Positions 57,150 through 64,000 of a DNA stretch of 64,000 bases are shown here, piece after piece. Both the position numbers and the translations under genes were made by a program. Within the stretch, counting starts at the first letter, position 1; every line of letters begins with the position of its first letter. The DNA lies in the NCBI GenBank assembly GCA_023266115.1, contig JAHFRU010000002.1, positions 124,001 to 188,000 of the forward strand, given 5' to 3'. The notes beneath the pieces are model-generated. The model did no database searches, was not told the origin of the DNA, and saw only the letters and a list, made by a program, of their open reading frames with translations. The stretch comes from Gammaproteobacteria bacterium (GTDB taxonomy: Bacteria; Pseudomonadota; Gammaproteobacteria; VBWC01).

Positions 57150-58654
57150 GGCGAGGCGCTCGCGGGCTCGGGTATGACAACGCCAAGTTCGGCGAGCAGT
57201 ACGCCGGTGGACCAGGCGAGTTGGCGGTCGCCAAGCAACAGTGACAATTGCAGCAGTTCCGCGTGGAGCTCCGCGCCGTGGAGATCGCCCTCGAACTGGA
57301 TGATGGTCGCGGTATCTGAACGTCCGTCCCGGTAGCGCCCCAGTTCCGCATCGAATTTGTCTTGTTCGGCCTGGGCCTTCACCCAGGCAAGCCGCAGCGT
57401 TTCGGCGCCGGTCTGCAACGTCGTCAGGATCGTTGCCAGTTCATCGCGGACCTGTTCGGCGAGCTGGTGACGCTCCAGCAGCACGCGCTGGCGCATGAGC
57501 AACGCCCGTTGTGCCTCGGCGTCCGCGGTACGGTTGCCCAGCCTTTCGCTGAATTCCAGCGACAGGCCGGCGAAGGTGTCATTGGGGCTGAGCGTCCCGG
57601 TGGCGGCGTCGCCGGCGTTGCGGTCGAGCGCCATCGATCCGAGCTCCGCAACGATATCGACCTGTGCGCGCGTACCGTCACGGGCGATGCGCTGGCGCGA
57701 CATCGCCGCGCCCAGTTGTGCGTCGAGAATCCGGAACTCCGGCCGGTGCGTAGCCGCGATGTCGAACACGTCGTTCAGGGATTGCAAGTGAGCGGCGGCA
57801 GCGTCGTTGGCCAGTATCGAGACGGACGTGCCGGGATCGCGCCGCATCAGTCGGTTCAAGGCCACACGATGTTGCTCGCGTAACGCGCGCGCTTCCTGCA
57901 ACTCGAGCGCGCGCGTCGCCAGCAACGCTTCGGCCTGCTGGCGGTCGGCCGTTTCGATCAAACCGAATTCCTCACGGAGGTGCTGATAGTCGAGCAGGCG
58001 AGTGGCGCGATCGACGGCGATGTCCGCCAGCCGGATGCTGACCTCGCTCGACAGTAACAGGTAGAACGTATTCAGCGTCGCAAGGGCGAGATGCCGTGCC
58101 ACGAGCTCGCGCCGTAGACGGCTGGCAGCAGTATCGGCGTCCGCCGCCTCGAGTCCCTCTCGATACGCCGGTCGGTCAGCGCCACGCGCCAACGGATGCC
58201 GGTACTGCACGCTGATACTGCCGCGATAGGTCGGGTTGATTCTGGCGAGTTGAGCGGCCAGCGGGCTGCTGAACTGCTGACGCGTGCGGCTATAGTCAAT
58301 GAACGCATTCACCGATGCGCCGCTGGCCAGCGGCCTGGAAATGCCGCCGGATATCTGGCCAATGCGCGTCGCTTCCGGCTGAAAATCGCTTGCCACGGGT
58401 GTTTCGTCATCGCGGATACCGATACTGGCGTTGACCGTCGCATCGAGTATTCCTGCCAGTTTCCGGGTTTCGATCGCCGCAATCGCCGTATCGAGATCAC
58501 TGATTGCCAGGTCAGGGTGGTTGGTCACGACCGCCGTGATGACCGCATCCAGCGTGAGCATGTCGGCGGTGCCCGCCGCCAGCAAGGCCGTCGTCTGAAA
58601 ATAGGCAGGAAGAATGCATGCAAAAAGCAACACTCGCCCGGGGACGCGTTTCAT
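57146..58654 (-). CDS. TolC family outer membrane efflux protein
   Basis: 502 aa. A Sec signal peptide (VLLFACILPAYFQTTALLAAG, without a lipobox) is followed by two OEP-type repeats. The long helices include LDAVITAVVTNHPDLAISDL and FDIAATHRPEFRILDAQLGA, which carry the NHPDL and HRPE motifs of the family. QYRHPLARGADR corresponds to the beta-barrel of the first repeat. It overlaps the downstream RND gene by ATGA, so the two should act together. With no co-encoded adaptor, one must be borrowed from elsewhere, or the branch works without a dedicated one. It follows pilE on the same strand after a 225-bp gap without other features. Confidence 0.88.
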   Translation of the reverse strand: MKRVPGRVLLFACILPAYFQTTALLAAGTADMLTLDAVITAVVTNHPDLAISDLDTAIAAIETRKLAGILDATVNASIGIRDDETPVASDFQPEATRIGQISGGISRPLASGASVNAFIDYSRTRQQFSSPLAAQLARINPTYRGSISVQYRHPLARGADRPAYREGLEAADADTAASRLRRELVARHLALATLNTFYLLLSSEVSIRLADIAVDRATRLLDYQHLREEFGLIETADRQQAEALLATRALELQEARALREQHRVALNRLMRRDPGTSVSILANDAAAAHLQSLNDVFDIAATHRPEFRILDAQLGAAMSRQRIARDGTRAQVDIVAELGSMALDRNAGDAATGTLSPNDTFAGLSLEFSERLGNRTADAEAQRALLMRQRVLLERHQLAEQVRDELATILTTLQTGAETLRLAWVKAQAEQDKFDAELGRYRDGRSDTATIIQFEGDLHGAELHAELLQLSLLLGDRQLAWSTGVLLAELGVVIPEPASASP

Positions 58655-58879
58655 GGCCTGGAGTCGATAGTCCGTTTGCAGGTGGCTAGTCGTTCGATAG
58701 ACTAGAAAATAGCAGAAACAATCGCTTCATTACCATGAAAATAAACGGTGGGTGGAGCCGATACCGCGTGTGGGCTGCGGGCGTCCCTCGATCGAAGGGC
58801 GGCTGCGGCGGCGTTACGTATAGCCCGCGTAATGCAGCGCGCTATGGCAGACGAACCAGTCCTGCCGTGCTCGGCCGTA

Positions 58880-59272
58880 TTACCACTTTGTGGTGGGCGT
58901 TTTAGCGCCCTGGGAGTTGTAAGTCAGGTTGCCATCGCCTGCTTGCGCAGTCTGGGCCTCGGCGGTCAGGATAACGCACGTAGCGACACCCGTCCCGCAT
59001 GCCGCGGCGCTGATCTTGTAGTAACCGGAATCGGTATCGACCTTGCCGCCGCCGTCGACCGGTGCGAAATTGGACAGGGTCGCGGTATACGTGCCTCGCT
59101 CGGCGAAATACCGTTCCTCGGCGTTCATTAGCTGCACGAGCTTTGTTTGGCCGTCGCTGCGCCGGCCTTTTGTTACCGAGTCCTTATAGGACGGATAGGC
59201 GATCGCCCCCAGAATGCCGACGATCGCAACTACCATCATCAATTCGATAAGCGAAAATCCAGTTTGTTTCAT
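58880..59272 (-). CDS. pilE: Type IV pilin-like protein, PilE type
   Basis: 130 aa from ATG at 59270-59272; an upstream in-frame start at 59365 would misplace the prepilin leader. The class III signal is MKQTG followed by FSLIELMMVVAIVGILGA. PilD would cleave after Gly5, giving N-methyl-Phe1 and Glu5. Short pilin body (QTKLVQLMNAEERYFAERGT) and two Cys in AACGTGVATC that may form the D-region disulphide. Position after pilY1 and the small intervening gene matches the pilE minor pilin of Pseudomonas, a core-type minor pilin priming pilus assembly. Confidence 0.93.
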   Translation of the reverse strand: MKQTGFSLIELMMVVAIVGILGAIAYPSYKDSVTKGRRSDGQTKLVQLMNAEERYFAERGTYTATLSNFAPVDGGGKVDTDSGYYKISAAACGTGVATCVILTAEAQTAQAGDGNLTYNSQGAKTPTTKW

Positions 59273-59327
59273 ATACACGTTACGAATCCTTATAGGGTTC
59301 TCGTTGCGGGCCGAGATAGCGGAACGC

Positions 59328-59684
59328 TTACCTTCCACGAACGGGAAAATCGCTCGGTAATTCATAAATGACGATCAGTGTCCGTCGCCCGGAGTCGTCA
59401 ATCATGTCGTCGCCTCCCACTGTCATGCCGACGGACAGCGCGGCTAGCGCCGATGACTGGCGGGTCAACAAATGTACCGACGTATCTCCGGTGACCTGGA
59501 ACAAACGGTCGCTAATCACTATTTCGCCGTTCTCGACGTCCAGCCGGTCAATGGTTCCGACTACTCTGAATGTGGCAGGGTAGTACGTTGGCAGCGTCAC
59601 TGCCGAGACCATCCCCGCGCAAACAAACAGCGCCACGGCGGCGATAGTGCTGTGTATACCCGTCATACTGGCTTTTTGATTCAT
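59328..59684 (-). CDS. Small exported protein in the PilY2 position
   Basis: 118 aa from ATG at 59682-59684; a longer in-frame start at 59738 would run into pilY1. A signal peptide (TIAAVALFVCAGMVSA) precedes a short beta-rich domain (FRVVGTIDRLDVENGEIVIS; LSVGMTVGGDD; RTLIVIYEL). In Pseudomonas the small gene between pilY1 and pilE is pilY2, whose product likewise contains a short 'value must be set by rule' beta module. Identity here rests on position and that resemblance, not on strong sequence match. It is likely periplasmic and associated with PilY1. Confidence 0.7.
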   Translation of the reverse strand: MNQKASMTGIHSTIAAVALFVCAGMVSAVTLPTYYPATFRVVGTIDRLDVENGEIVISDRLFQVTGDTSVHLLTRQSSALAALSVGMTVGGDDMIDDSGRRTLIVIYELPSDFPVRGR

Positions 59685-59713
59685 GATAGTGCCGACTCCT
59701 GTTATCGGGTTGC

Positions 59714-62700
59714 CTAATAGCGATGCAGTTCTTGCCATGACAGGCGTCCGGTACCCGGGCCTGTTTCACCGGTATCCACCACTCCCTGGCTGATGTTTCC
59801 CGAGCTGCCCGGCGTGTACTGAAGGTCGCCGAGGAAGTTGGACTCGGTCGGAATACCTTCGGAGAACAACTTGCCGCTGGCATTCTTGTAGGGGTTGCCG
59901 GTACCGCTGGTGACCTTGTCGGTGTTACCGCTGTCGTCGACACGGCCGTCATTGTTGACGTCAAATACCGGTGCCGCCGGTTGGCCACCGTCGCTGGTAT
60001 TGACCACCATCGTCCATCCGGTGCCACCGAAACTGCACGCAGCCGCGTCCGGAATTAGCGTGTTGAAGAACACGAATTTTCCCCGTATCTTCGGATTGAC
60101 CGTGACGCGTTCACCGCTGGTCGGCAGGTCGATCAACCAGCCGTGTTTCGCGCTGCCGCCGCTCCATGCAATAGTATTATTGGTCAGCACGCGAACATTC
60201 GTTGCGTAACCGGACGCGAAGGTCTGCGCGACCAGATTGGACCGCAAGAGCTCTTTTGAATTGTGGTCCCAGACCCCGTAGAACGTCTGGCCGGTGGTGG
60301 TCGTCTTGTCGGCTTCGGTTAGGTACTGTCCGGTGCCGAAATAGACCATGATGTTCTTGCCGTTGCCGCTATCAGGTTCCGACGGGTGTTTCGCCAATAT
60401 CGGCTTCACGGTGATCGGTTGCACCACGCCGGATGCGTCCTTGGCGGTAAACAGCGGTTTTGGTGTCGAGCCCGTCTTGTAAGCGACACCCCAGTTCGAA
60501 GCGGTGCTGCCGCTGACATCGAACACCCACAGATTGCCTTTCAGGTCGCCCGCATAGACACGGTCAACGGTGCCATTGCCGTCGGTATCGGCCAGCACGG
60601 GTGTCGACAGCCCGTTGCAATCGCTGCCCGAGTTGGCGCAGTTGCCGCCGCTGATGGTGCCGATGCCAGTCGTTATCTTCACGTAGTCCGTTGTCGGAGT
60701 CCACACACCATCGATACCGCCATCGACGTAAAGGATGAACAGTTGCGCCTTGCCGCTGCCGGTATCGTTGTAGCCGTTGCCGAATATCGCGGCCCACTTG
60801 CCGTTGTCCATCAACGCGATCGTCGGTTTGCTGAAGGTGTAACCGAGATCGGCGTCATGGCTGTTCGAGAATTCCCACATAACGACATCGTCGGGCACGG
60901 AACCGGATTCGCTGAATGTCGAAGGATTGGTGACATCGAGCGCAAAGATGCCGCGGGCGCCGCTACGGGCTCCGCCGATCAACACAGTCTTCCAGCTGAC
61001 GGTGCCGGTAGGGGTTGTTTTGATGTACGCATCGGCGGTGGTAGGGCTGAGGTCGTTATGATAACGATGGGAGTAGGTTTTATCGGTCAGGTAATGCAGT
61101 CCCTCGGTCGTCGTGGTGGTGTACAGATAGTTCGGAATATACGCCAGAACTTCGGCTCCTGTAGCACCGTTGAAGCCATGTAACATGCCATCGTTTGCGC
61201 CCACATAAACGACGCCGGTGCGGCTAGCCTGCGCCGTGCGGAAATCGTCATAGGTCGTGCCGACCGCGGTCGGGAATGCGGTCGTGCCCGTGCTCGGATA
61301 ACTCTGTTCCGGTTTGCCGACGTAGACCGGGTTGGATTGCACAATATCGCCGAGGCGGCTGTCGCGTACCCGAAAGTTTGCCCCGCTGGCGCCCTCGTTG
61401 CCACGGTCGCCGCGCAGGTAATCCAGTCGGCTTTGACCGGTGGCATCGCTGTCGACACTGCCGCTGGCGCTGGTTTTCAGGTCGTTCTTGTGCGCGGTGG
61501 CCAGTGACGCCCACTGAAACGGAATGCCAGCGGTGCCATTGTAGGTCAGAACATTGCGTGGTGAACTCGTCAGATTGCGGGTATCGAGTACTGTCGACGC
61601 CGCCCAGGTATAGGTCGGGGCAACATTGCCGCTTACCGGGTCGAGTTCATACGAAAGCAGATCGCCACTCCATTTTCCGGTATTGAAGCGGGCCAGATAA
61701 ATAAAGCTGTCCGTACCCAGCGAGGTCGAGTTGAACGCCACCGCCGCGGCGGTGCTGGTACGGTCGGTAATGCTGTTAATTGCGTCTGACAGCGCGCTGT
61801 TCAGCGCCTGCGGGTTCTGTGCCGCGAGGTATTGGCCGCGTCCATTATAGGCGGTGTGCCACAGATCGTCGATTTTCTGTGGATCGCCGAGGGCGGGATT
61901 CGGCCAGCTGAAGCCGGAGTCGGTTGGACTGGTAGTGCTCGGATTCAGCGTGCCATTCAGCCCGAACGACACCGTATAGGTCACCATATGCTGGTGGTTC
62001 GCCTCGTCCACGCCAACCACGATTGGCACCTGGTTGGCGACGCTGGGACTCAGGTCGCGTTCGTAATAATGCATCGCCACATCGGCGAGCGTATTGCTGT
62101 AAGAGTCTGCATAGGAATCGCCGTCGAAAACGGTATTGTGATCGCCGTCGGTGTTCGACGGTGAAAGCGACGGGCTGGATCCGTTGTAGAAGCCGTCGGT
62201 CATCAGGATCGTATAGTTTTGCTGACAGGTTCCGCCGGACGAGGCGCTCAAAATCGGGCAACCGCTGGTGCTGTCGAACATATTCGGGTCGCCGGAGCTG
62301 TTGACGCACTCGTAGTAACGCCCGACCTTTTTCAGGTTTTGGGTCAGCGGTGTACCGCCTGTTGAATCGGTTTGAAATACCTTGCCCAGCAGCGTGTTCT
62401 TGTTAGTGCTGCTGGTCATGGTCGCGACCTTGGTCTTTAGATTGCCGTTGTTGTTGATTGTGGCGTAACCCATGCGCGCGAATGTCGTATTGGTAATAAC
62501 GGTGCTGACTGCGTTCTTGGCACTGTACTCGCGCTTGCGGTAATAGGTAAACCAGTTCGCGAAGTTCTGGATTTCCTCGGCATAGGTGCAGCTTGGCGCG
62601 CTCGCGCAGTCGGTTCTTGACGTGCTTCCTGTGTAGGTCGGCGTTGTTGACCTGATTTCGACCAGCGTATGAGCGTCACTGGCGTCGACAACACCGTTGC

Positions 62701-63316
62701 CGTTGGAGTCGGTCCAGGTGTAGTAACGCGCCGGATAGAAATTGGTGACGGTAAACGAGCCGAGGCTGGTCTGGGCGCCGTAGTTTGTTGAGTAGGACGT
62801 GTTGGTAGTTAGATTCGTTGTGCCGACGGAGGAACTGTATGGATTGTATCGGGCCGCGGTAGGGCTGCTGTTGCCATAGGCTACGCTGGCACTGTCCTTG
62901 CCCGGCCAGGGAAGGTAGGTAGCGGACGGATTGTAGTACATTTTGTTATAGCCGGAGTACCATGCCCGCCATACCCCGGCTGCGGGTGCGGCGACGCCTT
63001 TTGACGAAGTCAGATATTCTTCTGTTGGAACGATGTAGTACCAGTCGTTTTCAGCGGCGGGGTGAGTGTAATAGTACGCATAACCTCCAAGATAGAAGAG
63101 TCCGTCCGACTCCGATGTCATGACCGCCCAGTCCATACTGCCGGAATCGTCGGTCAGGAAAAACACGTTTGGCTCTACCGCCGTCGATAGATACAACGGG
63201 TTCGATGATATTGTGCCGGGAGCGGCAAGGGTCGGTTGCGCGCTAAAGAGCGTCAGCACTGATATTGTGGCTGATAGCGCAACAAAGGTGAATGTGTTCA
63301 GGGCTGCCTTAGTCAT
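59714..63316 (-). CDS. pilY1: Type IV pilus tip adhesin/biogenesis factor PilY1
   Basis: 1200 aa. The signal peptide (LSATISVLTLFSAQPTLAAP) is followed by a von Willebrand A-like region with a MIDAS-type FFLTDDSGSM near residue 55. QQNYTILMTDGFYNG lies further along. The C-terminal third is the PilC/PilY1 beta-propeller: GVVYVGANDGMLHGFNGATG and YIPNYLY. Calcium-loop-like repeats follow (DTDGNGTVDRVYAGD; DVNNDGRVDDSG), and the end is GRLSWQELHRY. PilY1 sits at the pilus tip, supports extension and signals surface contact to cyclic-di-GMP pathways. Length is typical. It lies 48 bp after pilX. Confidence 0.96.
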   Translation of the reverse strand: MTKAALNTFTFVALSATISVLTLFSAQPTLAAPGTISSNPLYLSTAVEPNVFFLTDDSGSMDWAVMTSESDGLFYLGGYAYYYTHPAAENDWYYIVPTEEYLTSSKGVAAPAAGVWRAWYSGYNKMYYNPSATYLPWPGKDSASVAYGNSSPTAARYNPYSSSVGTTNLTTNTSYSTNYGAQTSLGSFTVTNFYPARYYTWTDSNGNGVVDASDAHTLVEIRSTTPTYTGSTSRTDCASAPSCTYAEEIQNFANWFTYYRKREYSAKNAVSTVITNTTFARMGYATINNNGNLKTKVATMTSSTNKNTLLGKVFQTDSTGGTPLTQNLKKVGRYYECVNSSGDPNMFDSTSGCPILSASSGGTCQQNYTILMTDGFYNGSSPSLSPSNTDGDHNTVFDGDSYADSYSNTLADVAMHYYERDLSPSVANQVPIVVGVDEANHQHMVTYTVSFGLNGTLNPSTTSPTDSGFSWPNPALGDPQKIDDLWHTAYNGRGQYLAAQNPQALNSALSDAINSITDRTSTAAAVAFNSTSLGTDSFIYLARFNTGKWSGDLLSYELDPVSGNVAPTYTWAASTVLDTRNLTSSPRNVLTYNGTAGIPFQWASLATAHKNDLKTSASGSVDSDATGQSRLDYLRGDRGNEGASGANFRVRDSRLGDIVQSNPVYVGKPEQSYPSTGTTAFPTAVGTTYDDFRTAQASRTGVVYVGANDGMLHGFNGATGAEVLAYIPNYLYTTTTTEGLHYLTDKTYSHRYHNDLSPTTADAYIKTTPTGTVSWKTVLIGGARSGARGIFALDVTNPSTFSESGSVPDDVVMWEFSNSHDADLGYTFSKPTIALMDNGKWAAIFGNGYNDTGSGKAQLFILYVDGGIDGVWTPTTDYVKITTGIGTISGGNCANSGSDCNGLSTPVLADTDGNGTVDRVYAGDLKGNLWVFDVSGSTASNWGVAYKTGSTPKPLFTAKDASGVVQPITVKPILAKHPSEPDSGNGKNIMVYFGTGQYLTEADKTTTTGQTFYGVWDHNSKELLRSNLVAQTFASGYATNVRVLTNNTIAWSGGSAKHGWLIDLPTSGERVTVNPKIRGKFVFFNTLIPDAAACSFGGTGWTMVVNTSDGGQPAAPVFDVNNDGRVDDSGNTDKVTSGTGNPYKNASGKLFSEGIPTESNFLGDLQYTPGSSGNISQGVVDTGETGPGTGRLSWQELHRY

Positions 63317-63364
63317 TGAAATTCTCCGCGAACCGGTCAGATCCTTGCTGATGCCGTTCGTCTG

Positions 63365-63922
63365 TTACATGGCTCTGCCGTAATGTTCCTGTAAATACGT
63401 ATAGGAGTTGCTCGTTTTGCCGGTGGCGCGTGCCGTGATGCGAAACGTGTTCACAGCGGAGTTGCCGGTGCCATCGCCGGTGTTACTGATCATGAGCGGA
63501 TCGGGAGCGCCTATCTTGACCAACTGGATGACATAGCGTGGTGCAGTACCTGCGTCGGTCAGGGTGCCCGAGTAGCCGCGCGAGCTGGAACTGCTCCAGG
63601 TAGCGTTGGCGAACGGATCGACAGTGGCAGTGGTCGTGTACAGCCCAGTTGTGCCGCCGTTAAACGCACTTACCGCCGCGATGGACTGAATGTACGCTTC
63701 GGCATCACGCAACGCTGCTTCGGCAGACTGGAACGCAACGTTGAGGTCGCTTTGGTTGCCCGACATTTTCTGCTCAACGTTGGATGTTGTCATTGCGGTG
63801 ACGCCGATCAATGTCATGACCAGCAATATCAGCAGACTGACTATCAGCACGGCTCCGCGCTGCTCGGCCTGGAAACCTGTTGAGATTTTCTGAGAGTAGG
63901 GCGAGTTGGTGACGATAGTCAT
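63365..63922 (-). CDS. pilX: Type IV pilus minor pilin-associated protein PilX
   Basis: 185 aa from ATG at 63920-63922, which lies 1 bp beyond the pilW stop (TGATATG). The N-terminal PilX signature is QRGAVLIVSLLILLVMTLIG, followed by NVEQKMSGNQSDLNVAFQSA and EAALRDAEAYI. The mature body is Ser/Thr-rich. PilX, PilV, PilW and FimU form the priming complex that carries PilY1. The order pilW-pilX-pilY1-small gene-pilE on one strand is the canonical minor pilin operon. Confidence 0.92.
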   Translation of the reverse strand: MTIVTNSPYSQKISTGFQAEQRGAVLIVSLLILLVMTLIGVTAMTTSNVEQKMSGNQSDLNVAFQSAEAALRDAEAYIQSIAAVSAFNGGTTGLYTTTATVDPFANATWSSSSSRGYSGTLTDAGTAPRYVIQLVKIGAPDPLMISNTGDGTGNSAVNTFRITARATGKTSNSYTYLQEHYGRAM

Positions 63923-63923
63923 A

Positions 63924-64000
63924 TCATTTAACCCGGTTGCGCAAAGTGAGGGTGGTTTCATGTACGCGCCGCATGCGCCGGTCGTCCACCGGATTGTAAA
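63924..64000 (-). CDS. pilW: PilW, C-terminal end (rest outside window)
   Basis: Only about 25 codons are inside the window, ending at TGA 63924-63926. The end NPVDDRRMRRVHETTLTLRN is characteristic of PilW C-termini. The stop is immediately followed by the pilX ATG. Confidence 0.75.
   Translation of the reverse strand, partial: YNPVDDRRMRRVHETTLTLRNRVK

Overview
The window is GC-rich chromosomal DNA from a free-living, non-enteric gammaproteobacterium. The evidence is gene order: pcnB-folK-panBCD, pncC-thpR-recA-recX-alaS-lysC-csrA-tRNA-Ser-tRNA-Arg, an epmB/efp-epmA cluster and a pilWXY1Y2E-type minor pilin cluster are all typical of that class. I cannot name a genus from sequence alone. 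Most of the window is dense housekeeping DNA. The only clearly accessory stretch is about 51.4-54.0 kb, around two tRNA genes.

Layout. 0-1.2 kb: the end of a short-chain dehydrogenase, a small membrane protein and a DUF2835 protein. 1.2-5.4 kb (minus): lytic transglycosylase, a receiver-only response regulator and its overlapping histidine kinase. 5.5-7.1 kb: molybdenum cofactor genes (mog and a MobB-MobA fusion). 7.1-12.1 kb: tRNA-Glu divergent from pcnB, folK, a deoxynucleoside kinase and the complete panB-panC-panD set for pantothenate. 12.1-16.8 kb: a small SAP-type protein, PEP carboxylase and glycogen synthase. 17.0-22.1 kb: gnd-zwf-pgi (oxidative pentose phosphate entry) and an HDOD protein. 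22.3-26.5 kb: topoisomerase IV (parE-parC). After a MITE-like repeat come a pirin and a complete RND multidrug pump operon (adaptor-pump-outer membrane factor-TetR). The pump promoter carries a palindrome filling the space between its -35 and -10 boxes.

34.7-42.2 kb: htpX, a two-gene cyclic-di-GMP module (atypical PilZ-like protein plus a degenerate GGDEF-EAL protein resembling FimX), and the EF-P beta-lysylation genes around efp. 42.5-51.2 kb: a PilZ protein, phosphatidylserine decarboxylase, pncC, thpR, recA, recX, alaS, lysC and csrA. 51.3-54 kb: tRNA-Ser followed by degenerate ~180-bp repeats that each carry the tRNA 3' end, then tRNA-Arg. Next come broken HNH-endonuclease and integrase remnants, and a YadA-type adhesin that has lost its 5' end. 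54-58.7 kb: an RND pump plus TolC-type protein without an adaptor. 58.9-64 kb (minus): pilE, a PilY2-position gene, pilY1, pilX and the end of pilW.

The observations I rate highest are the tRNA-Ser tail repeats (organised like the E. coli tyrT/rtT locus), the integrase/HNH/adhesin junction at tRNA-Arg, the probable AUU start of pcnB and CUG start of recX, the operator-in-promoter of the RND operon, and the FimX-like/atypical PilZ pair in a genome that also carries PilY1 type IV pilus genes.
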